The notes below the pieces were generated by a model. It was not told the DNA's origin. It was given only the letters and a program-made list of their open reading frames with translations, and did not search any database. From Candidatus Wolframiiraptor sp. (lineage in GTDB: Archaea > Thermoproteota > Nitrososphaeria_A > Caldarchaeales > Wolframiiraptoraceae), in assembly GCA_003660635.1 (NCBI GenBank), contig QMUP01000036.1, forward strand, positions 1-7,575: 7,575 bases of DNA, in the 5' to 3' direction. A program made the translations under genes and the position numbers. Positions 1 through 5,236 of this stretch are shown piece by piece. Position 1 is the stretch's first letter, and each line of letters opens with the position of its first letter.

Positions 1-162
1 GGGATCGAGGGCCAGGGGTTTCCCCCTGACCCCCAGGAGATCCCATTAGGAGATCCCCGGATCAACGCCCGCATGCGGCTACCCGGGGCTTTTCGCAGCT
101 TGCCACGTCCTTCCTCGGCGCCCGAGCCGAGGCATCCACCGGCCGGCGTCCTCAGGCTCAGG
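1..162 (-). rRNA. 23S rRNA, 5' end (partial, runs off left edge)
   Basis: This is the first ~160 nt of the large-subunit rRNA, read on the minus strand. Read that way it contains GGTGGATGCC (140 to 131), CTCGGCTCGGGCGCCGA, GAAGGACGTGGCAAGCTGCG and AAGCCCCGG, followed by the AATGGG and GGGGAAACCC elements. These are the conserved 23S domain I blocks in the right order and spacing. The GGCTCGGGCGCC and GGCAAGCTGCG forms look archaeal. The 5' end is placed by analogy with E. coli, where GGUGGAUGCC begins at nucleotide 23, so it could be off by ~10 nt. The bulk of the gene lies to the left of the window. No 16S sequence lies between it and the next gene upstream, so it seems to be transcribed alone or from the cdvB side. 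Confidence 0.93.
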
Positions 163-244
163 GGCCTAGTTCACCGTCCAGTGGGCGGTGTCCATAGAGC
201 CCATGGGCGCGGTCATAGTGATTGTCATCCTCCCGCATCCGACT

Positions 245-263
245 CTCCAGCATCGCGCTGGAG
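245..263 (-). other. Hairpin in the 23S rRNA leader
   Basis: A perfect 7-bp stem (CTCCAGC / GCTGGAG) closes a 5-nt loop. It sits ~85 nt upstream of the 23S 5' end and just downstream of the predicted transcription start, so it would be in the pre-rRNA leader. A second, weaker stem (CACCG / CGGTG, about 172-190) lies closer to the mature end. Either could take part in leader folding or processing. The partner 3' strand of the usual bulge-helix-bulge processing stem is outside the window, so this cannot be tested here. Confidence 0.4.
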
Positions 264-300
264 GTCTTCATCGAGCCATCATATTCAGCAGGGTGGCTGG

Positions 301-317
301 ATTTAAGCATTTCCGGG
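301..317 (-). promoter_or_regulatory. Candidate BRE/TATA promoter of the 23S rRNA gene
   Basis: Read on the minus strand, the sequence is CCGGAAATGCTTAAAT, a purine-rich BRE-like GGAAA followed by the TATA-like box CTTAAAT (307 to 301). Archaeal transcription normally starts ~25 nt downstream of the box, here near 276-280. That would give a ~115-nt leader before the mature 23S 5' end. The position and the lack of an upstream 16S gene make this the best promoter candidate for the rRNA. Confidence 0.6.
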
Positions 318-330
318 CGGGTGTCGAGAA

Positions 331-363
331 GCCGCGAATTTTTCGGATTCCGGCGCCTTTTTT
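331..363 (+). terminator. Hairpin followed by a T-run (orphan terminator-like element)
   Basis: On the plus strand, GCCG-C-GAAT (331-339) pairs with ATTC-CGGC (347-354), giving an 8-bp stem with one bulged base and a 7-nt loop. GCC and six T residues (358-363) follow at once. This is the form of an intrinsic terminator, but no plus-strand gene lies upstream in the window. It may be chance, or a fold in the region upstream of the 23S promoter. Confidence 0.25.
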
Positions 364-529
364 AGGAGATACCGGCTTCTAGGGGGGAGTCGTTTTCTGG
401 AGAGTTGGCCACGAGCCGCCGGAGCCGGTGGAGTCGGCCGCGTGGAGAGAATCTAGGGATATTTCTCCGCGTTGATTTTATGGATGGCATAAAAATTTCG
501 AATCCAAAAGTTTGGGGGGTTCGTGGATT
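364..529. other. Non-coding spacer between cdvB and the 23S promoter
   Basis: No protein gene can be supported here. Just past the cdvB stop, the minus strand carries T-rich runs (about 491-508) that could end cdvB transcription, since archaeal termination mostly needs only T-rich tracts. The same stretch reads as a BRE/TATA-like element, CGAAATTTTTATG (500 to 488), which would start transcription near 466. Downstream of that lie an imperfect hairpin (CGCG and GAGA paired with TCTC and CGCG, about 439-473) and a GC-rich stretch (about 410-440) that can fold as CCGCC / GGTGG. I could not match it to tRNA, 5S, SRP or RNase P RNA. Confidence 0.35.
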
Positions 530-1171
530 TTACGGTATATCTGAGGTTGGCGCTTTAGAGGTTTCCTGGCTTCCGAGGTCGACGCGCTCGGGGAGTTCGG
601 GGAACTGCTTGCTCATCCTCTGGGCAGCTATCTCCGCGGCTTCCTCCAGGATCTTCCTGGCCTCGCTGTCGGCGACCATCACCGTCGTCGTAGCTCCCGT
701 GAAGCTTCCAGCCTCCACTATGACGCTCTCCAGCATCTCATCTATCACGCCTAGGTTGTGCGCAACCTCCGGCACTATCCCCGAGAGCTCGCCCTGGATC
801 TGCTTGACTATCTTGGTGGCTGGTCCGAGGACGTTCATGACGTCTCCGAAGTCCTTTATCGTCTCGAGCCTGAGGATCACCTTCTCGAGGGAGATCTGGC
901 TCTTCAGGATCGTGCGGCTCATCTTCCTTAGCTGGGCTATCTCATTCGCGTAGATCGTGGCCCTATCCCGATCGAGTTCCTGCTCTGCTCCGACGCAGGC
1001 CTCGAAGAGTTCCCTATCCCTGGCCAAGAGCCTTTGATAAGTCCTCTTCAGCTTCTCGGCCTGGACCCTGAGCTGGATCAGGATATCATTTATCCTAGGG
1101 CTTAGGACGTAGCTCCTCCGCCTCGGCTGAGGCTCCGGCTTTTCCTGTCTGAAGGGTAATCTAAACTTCAT
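530..1171 (-). CDS. ESCRT-III/Snf7-family protein, CdvB paralogue
   Basis: This is a member of the archaeal ESCRT-III (CdvB) family, whose members form membrane-bound polymers that constrict the division neck and are remodelled by the Vps4-type ATPase CdvC. Counting from the longer GTG start (1180), a basic Pro/Arg-rich N-terminus (1-25) precedes long charged helices (about 28-110), where Snf7 proteins have their helical hairpin. Further helices follow, ending in a Pro-rich tail. FPELPERV (193-200) resembles the MIM2 motif that binds the CdvC MIT domain. At ~215 residues it lacks the C-terminal winged-helix extension with which the main CdvB contacts CdvA, so it fits the CdvB1/B2-type paralogues better. 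No cdvA or cdvC is adjacent. The ATG at 1171 is preferred; GTG at 1180 adds three residues. It reads toward the 23S gene. Confidence 0.85.
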   Translation of the reverse strand: MKFRLPFRQEKPEPQPRRRSYVLSPRINDILIQLRVQAEKLKRTYQRLLARDRELFEACVGAEQELDRDRATIYANEIAQLRKMSRTILKSQISLEKVILRLETIKDFGDVMNVLGPATKIVKQIQGELSGIVPEVAHNLGVIDEMLESVIVEAGSFTGATTTVMVADSEARKILEEAAEIAAQRMSKQFPELPERVDLGSQETSKAPTSDIP

Positions 1172-1204
1172 TACGACCACTCGCCTGCTTCACCGATTCT
1201 TCTT

Positions 1205-1220
1205 CGTATTTAGAGCTTTG
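1205..1220 (-). promoter_or_regulatory. Candidate TATA box of the CdvB-family gene
   Basis: On the minus strand CAAAGCTCTAAATACG contains the TATA-like CTAAATA (1213 to 1207). A start ~25 nt downstream would fall near 1184-1186, a few bases before GTG 1180 or ~14 before ATG 1171. The mRNA would therefore be leaderless or nearly so, common in archaea. The gene would then be transcribed apart from the aldolase upstream. Confidence 0.45.
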
Positions 1221-1295
1221 TCGAGGCTTCCCGGAGGGATAAGACAGAGGTAATTTCGCTAGAGGAACGAGGAGAAGTTTCCGTCAGATCCCCGA

Positions 1296-1955
1296 CTAAC
1301 CGCGGTTTCTGGACGTGGAGTCGAGAAACTTCCATAGGCTCTCGAGGACCCCGCCGGGAATCCCCCTCGGCTCCTCTCCAAGCGAGTAGCAGATGTATTC
1401 TATTAGGGCGAGGGACTCGAGGGATTCGACTATGGCCTCGGCCTCCACGAGGGTCGCCCCCAATCCTACGACGCCGTGGCGGTCGAGGACTATCGCCTTT
1501 ACGCCGGCTCGGGCCATCTCCGCGACGGCTTCAGCAAGCTCCCCGCTCCCCGGAAGCTTGAATCCGACCCGGCCCACCCTGCCTAGTAGGGCTGACTCCA
1601 GGGTCAAGGTGTTCTTTAGTTCCCTTCCTAGGAGGCTGAGAGCTAGGACTAGGGGGTTATGGGCGTGGACGACCGCGTTCACATCGGATCTCGCGATGTA
1701 GATCGCTGAGTGCATCCGCCACTCGATCGATGGCTTCAGCGCTCCCTCGAGGACCTCGCCTCGAAGATTCATCTTTATGAGGTCGCCGGCCTTGAGATCG
1801 CCCTTAAAGACCTGGCTTGGGGTTATCCAGAATTCATCTTTCCCGGGGATCCTGGCGCTGACGTTTCCTTCCAACGCGTTGATCAAGCCCCTTTGATATA
1901 GGGTCCGCGTGACCCTGGTTATCTCCCTTTTCAGCTCCTCTTCACTTGGATTCAT
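1296..1955 (-). CDS. Class II aldolase/adducin-family protein (fuculose-phosphate aldolase-like)
   Basis: This belongs to the zinc-dependent class II aldolase/adducin family (L-fuculose-1-phosphate aldolase, ribulose-5-phosphate epimerase, related enzymes), cytosolic enzymes that cleave or epimerise sugar phosphates. The zinc ligands are visible as HAH (His97, His99) and His160 in DRHGVVG. The catalytic acid is Glu78 in KPSIEWRMH, and EGNVS (29-33) matches the phosphate-binding GNxS turn. FucA has Ser-Ser before the catalytic Glu; here it is Ser-Ile. At 219 residues the length is normal for the family. AGGTGA (1967 to 1962) sits 6 nt before the ATG as a good Shine-Dalgarno site, which fixes the start. 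In archaea such proteins have been linked to lactaldehyde or dihydroxyacetone-phosphate chemistry, but the substrate cannot be told from sequence, and no sugar-pathway gene lies nearby. Confidence 0.85.
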   Translation of the reverse strand: MNPSEEELKREITRVTRTLYQRGLINALEGNVSARIPGKDEFWITPSQVFKGDLKAGDLIKMNLRGEVLEGALKPSIEWRMHSAIYIARSDVNAVVHAHNPLVLALSLLGRELKNTLTLESALLGRVGRVGFKLPGSGELAEAVAEMARAGVKAIVLDRHGVVGLGATLVEAEAIVESLESLALIEYICYSLGEEPRGIPGGVLESLWKFLDSTSRNRG

Positions 1956-2030
1956 GGGGATTCACCTTGGATAAGCCGGGTTCCCCCGTAATAATCGTTT
2001 ATTGTGACGGAAGGGATTATATCGGCGTAT
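1956..2030. promoter_or_regulatory. Divergent promoter region, aldolase / nucleotidyltransferase-like gene
   Basis: The AT-rich block GATTATATCG (2015-2024) is close to symmetric and could act as TATA box in either direction. Rightward it would give a start near 2045, about 14 nt before ATG 2059. Leftward it would give a start near 1993. A second leftward option is CAATAAACG (2004 to 1996), starting near 1974 just ahead of the aldolase Shine-Dalgarno site. No start has been mapped; the positions follow the usual ~25-nt TATA-to-start spacing. Confidence 0.45.
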
Positions 2031-2046
2031 CCGATAATTTTATCGG
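2020..2046. promoter_or_regulatory. Triple TATCGG/CCGATA hexamer, candidate operator
   Basis: Three copies of one hexamer lie in alternating orientation: TATCGG (2020-2025), CCGATA (2031-2036) and TATCGG (2041-2046). The last two form the inverted repeat CCGATAATTTTATCGG (2031-2046), with 7-bp arms around TT. The two same-orientation copies are 21 bp apart, about two helical turns. The first abuts the TATA-like box and the last covers the predicted rightward start, where many archaeal repressors bind. The regulator is unknown. Confidence 0.5.
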
Positions 2047-2058
2047 GTTTCCTTGGAT

Positions 2059-2682
2059 ATGGATCGATCTTCGGCCGTTGTTTACGTCAGGGCGGTGAAG
2101 ATCGGCGATGTCGAGATGGGGTTGGCGAAGATAGCCGGAAAACCTATGATAGAATACGTCTTGGACTCTGTTCCAGATGAGGTAGATGAGATCGTGATCG
2201 CGGTTGAGAATGGAGCGGGGATAGAGGTCTATGACCAGGTTGCCGAGAAGTATTTTGCCAGAACGGAGAAAGCTGGGAAGCTTGAGGGTAATGTGAGGAA
2301 ATTTGTGGAGTTCGCGGTTGACACGGTTGAAGGTGATCAACTCGTCATACTCCCCTGCAACGCGCCCTTGATAACGAGGGACTTCACGACATTCCTCCTA
2401 GAATGTTCGAGGAAGTTCTCTGGGGCGTTTCCGAGGTCTCCGACTAGGAAGGCCTCTTATTTGATGGCCTCTTATCGTAAGAAGCCCTTCAAGGAGGCTT
2501 TCGACTCATTCCCAAACGAGGACATGGACGGCATCGTGAAGAAAGTTAGGGGGACGTTATATCTCGCGAGCAACAGTTTGAGGATCTTCGATGAAAAACT
2601 CGGCATGTTCTTCAGGGTCTCCTCCACCCAGGACCTGAGGAGAGCTGAGAAAATATTGAAAATGAGGAGGAAGAGAAGCTAG
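2059..2682 (+). CDS. Nucleotidyltransferase-like protein with degenerate active site
   Basis: The fold resembles the MobA/KdsB/SpsF nucleotidyltransferases, which load a nucleotide onto a sugar, acid or cofactor phosphate. The clearest link is GLAKIAGKPMIEYVLDSV followed by the strand DEIVIAV, which matches the end of the family signature. The catalytic parts are worn. The Gly-rich or SSRLPGK nucleotide-binding loop reads AVKIGDVEMG, and the metal-binding Asp of the usual GDxPLI motif is Asn in PCNAPLI (Asn103 counted from TTG 2053). The basic tail ends KMRRKRS. Length is 207 residues from ATG 2059; TTG 2053 would add two. Neither start has a Shine-Dalgarno site, consistent with a short leader. 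It is first in the rightward series, 11 bp before the next gene. It may be a pseudoenzyme, a binding subunit, or an enzyme with altered chemistry; the substrate is unknown. Confidence 0.65.
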   Translation: MDRSSAVVYVRAVKIGDVEMGLAKIAGKPMIEYVLDSVPDEVDEIVIAVENGAGIEVYDQVAEKYFARTEKAGKLEGNVRKFVEFAVDTVEGDQLVILPCNAPLITRDFTTFLLECSRKFSGAFPRSPTRKASYLMASYRKKPFKEAFDSFPNEDMDGIVKKVRGTLYLASNSLRIFDEKLGMFFRVSSTQDLRRAEKILKMRRKRS

Positions 2683-2693
2683 CTGAAAAGATT

Positions 2694-3716
2694 ATGGTGA
2701 GAAAGCTGGGGAAGATCGAGAAGAGGGTACTGGAAGAAGTCGTCCTCAAAAGACTAGGATATAGGAGGAGAGATGTCTTAGTCCCGCCACGCTTCGGAGA
2801 AGACGCCGCCGCTATTAGGATCGATGGGAAAACCGTGGTCGCGGCGATGGATCCGATAACTGGCTCTGGAACTAGAATCGGCTGGCTATCCGTCCACGTG
2901 AATGCGAATGACGTCGCGGTGATGGGGGCTGAGCCGAGGTGGTTTTCGCTCACGATACTGCTTCCAGAGGATCATCTAGGTGAACTAGAGGGGATCATGG
3001 ATGAAGTCCATAAAGCGTGTAGGAAACTGAAGATCGCGTTAATAACGGGTCACACGGAGATCACGCCTAACATCTCCAGACCCATAATCGTCGGCCACAT
3101 GATGGGAAGACTCGTATCAAAGAAGGTGATCACCTCTTCTGGGGCGAGACCCGGAGATCTACTCGTAATGTCGAAGACCGCGGCGATCGAGGGAACCGCG
3201 ATTCTCGCATCTGATTTCGAGTCAGAGCTGATTCCGAAACTCTCCCATGAGATCTTAGAGCGTTCAAGAAGATTCTATGAGCGGATCAGCGTGCTGGATG
3301 AGGCGTTGAAACTTGCGAGAAAATACCGCGTCTCCGCCATGCACGATCCAACGGAAGGCGGGATAATTGGAGGGGCCTATGAGATGGCGGAGGCGAGCCG
3401 GTGCTCTTTCATATTATACGAGGAACGAGTGCCAATAGCTGAGGAGACTCGGAGGATCTGCGACGCGCTCGGCTGCGATCCATTAAGGTTGATAGCCTCT
3501 GGGAGCTTGTTGGCGGCGCTTCCGAAGAGAGAGGCTGAGAGGGCCGTTAAGGGGGTCCGGGGCCTGACCGTTATCGGCGAGTTCAGGTCTAAGAGGTTTG
3601 GAAACATCGTTGTCAGGTCCGATGGATCGGAGGAAAGGGTTGAGGAGGCCGTCCTCGACGAGCTTTGGAGGCTGATCGCTGAACGCGGAACCCGTTCCAA
3701 CGATACCCGCAGCTAA
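2694..3716 (+). CDS. AIR synthase-related (HypE/PurM-superfamily) protein
   Basis: This is a member of the PurM/HypE/ThiL/SelD superfamily of ATP-binding enzymes, which make phosphorylated or dehydrated intermediates and act as dimers. The N-terminal ATP domain shows GEDAAAI (35-41), MDPITG (52-57) and VHVNANDVAVMGAEP (67-81), then GHTE (119-122). The C-terminal domain has KTAAIEGTAIL (161-171), HDPTEGGI (217-224) and ASGSLLAAL (268-276). HDPTEGG is close to the HDPTRGG of HypE. The tail ends in a plain helix (DTRS) without the terminal Pro-Arg-Ile-Cys that HypE uses to carry the CN precursor, so hydrogenase maturation is unlikely. PurM's own GVGTK motif is also missing. Length is 340 residues. 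The ATG has no close Shine-Dalgarno site, and transcription is probably shared with the gene 11 bp upstream. The true substrate is unknown. Confidence 0.75.
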   Translation: MVRKLGKIEKRVLEEVVLKRLGYRRRDVLVPPRFGEDAAAIRIDGKTVVAAMDPITGSGTRIGWLSVHVNANDVAVMGAEPRWFSLTILLPEDHLGELEGIMDEVHKACRKLKIALITGHTEITPNISRPIIVGHMMGRLVSKKVITSSGARPGDLLVMSKTAAIEGTAILASDFESELIPKLSHEILERSRRFYERISVLDEALKLARKYRVSAMHDPTEGGIIGGAYEMAEASRCSFILYEERVPIAEETRRICDALGCDPLRLIASGSLLAALPKREAERAVKGVRGLTVIGEFRSKRFGNIVVRSDGSEERVEEAVLDELWRLIAERGTRSNDTRS

Positions 3717-3734
3717 TTGATGGAAATCGGCGTG

Positions 3735-3748
3735 AACAATATATTTTG
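3735..3748 (+). promoter_or_regulatory. Candidate internal TATA box before guaB
   Basis: AACAATATATTTTG lies in the 59-bp gap before the chosen guaB start. Its TATA-like core (about 3738-3745) would give a transcript starting near 3768, a few bases before GTG 3776. It could let guaB-purA-purB be transcribed apart from the two genes upstream. The AT-rich core could also be chance. Confidence 0.35.
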
Positions 3749-3761
3749 GTAAAGAGATTTC

Positions 3762-3768
3762 GGGGAGG
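3762..3768 (+). promoter_or_regulatory. Shine-Dalgarno site that decides the guaB start
   Basis: GGGGAGG ends 7 nt before GTG 3776. The upstream in-frame TTG at 3746 has no such site and overlaps the TATA-like sequence. Starting at 3776 gives [17 protein letters not shown], the length and form of N-terminus usual for IMP dehydrogenases. Confidence 0.7.
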
Positions 3769-3775
3769 GAACTCG

Positions 3776-5236
3776 GTGGCGAAGATTCTAGATTATGTAG
3801 GCCTCTCCTTTGACGACGTCCTCTTAGTGCCGAAGAGGTCTTCGATAAGATCTAGGAAAGAGGTTATAACGAGGAGCAGGTTCACGAAGAGGATCTGGCT
3901 CAACATACCCATAGTCTCGGCAGCGATGGACACGGTAACCGAGTCGAAGATGGCGATCACTATGGCCAGAGAGGGGGGAATAGGCGTAATACACAGGTTC
4001 ATGTCCCCGCTGAGGCAGGCAGAGGAGGTCTCGAAGGTGAAGAGGGCCGAGAACATAGTCATCGAGAAACCGCTGACGATAAGCCCGGAAGCCACGATCG
4101 CCGAAGCCAAGAAGCTGATGAGCCAGCATGGGATAAGCGGGTTACTCGTCGTGGACTCGGGGAACAGGCTGCTGGGAATACTCACGCGGAGGGATGTAAT
4201 CTTCGAGGACAACGACGGGAAGCTTGTGAAAGACTGCATGACCCCGAGGAATAGGATGATCGTGGCGTCGCCGGGGATCACGATCGAGGAGGCGAGGGAG
4301 ATCTTCAGGGAGAACAAGATAGAGAAGCTGCCGATCGTTGATGATGAGGGAAGGCTCAAAGGACTAATAACAAGCATAGACCTCATCAAGCGCGGAACCT
4401 ATCCAAACGCCTCCAGGGATGAAAAGGGCAGACTCCTAGTAGCCGCGGCGATAGGTGTGAAAGAACAAGAACTGGAGAGGGCGAAGCTCTTAATCGATGC
4501 CGGAGCCGATGTCCTCGTAATCGACGTCGCACATGGACACAGCGAGATGTGTATAAACATGATTAGGAAGGTTAGGACACTCTATGGGGACCAAGTAGAC
4601 GTAGTCGCCGGAAACGTCGCAACACCGGAGGGCGTGGAAGATCTAGCCGCCGCCGGGGCAGATGCGGTTAAGGTTGGGATAGGCCCTGGATCGGTGTGTA
4701 CTACCAGGGTTGTTGCCGGCGTCGGGGTTCCCCAGCTCACCGCCATAATGAAGTGCGCTGAGGCGGCTGAGAGGATAGGCGTTCCGATAATAGCTGATGG
4801 CGGGATCAAGGAGAGCGGAGACGTCGTGAAAGCGCTTGCTGCGGGCGCCTCCACCGTGATGATTGGAAGACTGCTGGCTGGAACCGATGAGAGCCCGGGG
4901 ACCATAGTCGTGAGAAATGGTAGGAGATACAAGATTTACAGGGGGATGGCTTCCATGTACGCCATGTTGGGCAGGGAATTCAGGCTCGGTGAAAACGAGG
5001 CGGAGGCATTCCTCGACGCATCAGAATACTCTTATTATGCTGAGGGGATTGAAGCCTACGTGCCATATACGGGCTCTGCATCGGATGTAGTTAAGAGACT
5101 TGTAGCCGGTCTCAGATCGGGGATGAGCTACCTCGGCGCAAGAACAATAGATGAGTTAAAGAGGAACGCGGCCTTCATAAGGATCACCTCCTTCGGCTAT
5201 AGGGAAAGCATTCCACACGACGTGGAGATGATGTGA
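3776..5236 (+). CDS. guaB: Inosine-5'-monophosphate dehydrogenase
   Basis: GuaB oxidises IMP to XMP with NAD+, the committing step to GMP, in the cytosol as a tetramer. Residues are counted from TTG 3746; subtract 10 for the preferred GTG start (486 aa). [11 protein letters not shown] (19-29) opens the barrel. Two CBS domains (about 105-218), which bind nucleotides and control activity, are inserted in it. The catalytic loop is [11 protein letters not shown] (311-321) with Cys318 as nucleophile. The IMP site includes ADGGI (350-354) and YRGM (398-401). The flap has [12 protein letters not shown] (432-443), and the archaeal-style end is [12 protein letters not shown]. Two oddities: the Arg-Tyr dyad expected in the flap is not recognisable (GREF at 409-412 is the nearest), and the usual GSLLAG reads GRLLAG. 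GMP reductase is less likely, since it lacks CBS domains and the EG(x)E...PYxG flap. Its stop overlaps the purA start by 4 bp. Confidence 0.95.
   Translation: MAKILDYVGLSFDDVLLVPKRSSIRSRKEVITRSRFTKRIWLNIPIVSAAMDTVTESKMAITMAREGGIGVIHRFMSPLRQAEEVSKVKRAENIVIEKPLTISPEATIAEAKKLMSQHGISGLLVVDSGNRLLGILTRRDVIFEDNDGKLVKDCMTPRNRMIVASPGITIEEAREIFRENKIEKLPIVDDEGRLKGLITSIDLIKRGTYPNASRDEKGRLLVAAAIGVKEQELERAKLLIDAGADVLVIDVAHGHSEMCINMIRKVRTLYGDQVDVVAGNVATPEGVEDLAAAGADAVKVGIGPGSVCTTRVVAGVGVPQLTAIMKCAEAAERIGVPIIADGGIKESGDVVKALAAGASTVMIGRLLAGTDESPGTIVVRNGRRYKIYRGMASMYAMLGREFRLGENEAEAFLDASEYSYYAEGIEAYVPYTGSASDVVKRLVAGLRSGMSYLGARTIDELKRNAAFIRITSFGYRESIPHDVEMM

Noticed and set aside
278..290. CTGA next to ATGATGG on the minus strand, like a C/D-box sRNA
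   Set aside because: Only one CTGA and one imperfect C-like box are seen, the second pair is lacking, and the site falls in the 23S promoter and leader.
73..382. Two short plus-strand open frames (77 and 64 codons)
   Set aside because: They lie antisense to the 23S rRNA gene and its leader, have Pro/Arg-rich sequences typical of GC-rich noncoding DNA, and lack a ribosome binding site.
491..508. TTCGAA sequence resembling a tRNA T-loop
   Set aside because: No matching T-stem, anticodon arm or acceptor stem can be built around it. A BRE/TATA reading or a T-rich terminator explains it better.
163..529. Possible 16S rRNA 3' end or internal spacer tRNA upstream of 23S
   Set aside because: Neither the GGATCACCTCC 16S end nor the GTCGTAACAAGGTA block is present on either strand, and no tRNA cloverleaf was found.
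405..953. 182-codon plus-strand open frame
   Set aside because: It overlaps the CdvB-family gene on the opposite strand and reads as a Ser/Ile-rich antisense shadow. The minus-strand frame has clear family homology.
2694..3716. Annotation as PurM or HypE outright
   Set aside because: The PurM GVGTK motif and the HypE C-terminal cysteine are both absent, so only the superfamily can be supported.
3793..4389. 198-codon minus-strand open frame within guaB
   Set aside because: It is antisense to the conserved GuaB N-terminal region and CBS domains and has a Ser/Leu-rich composition with no recognisable motif.
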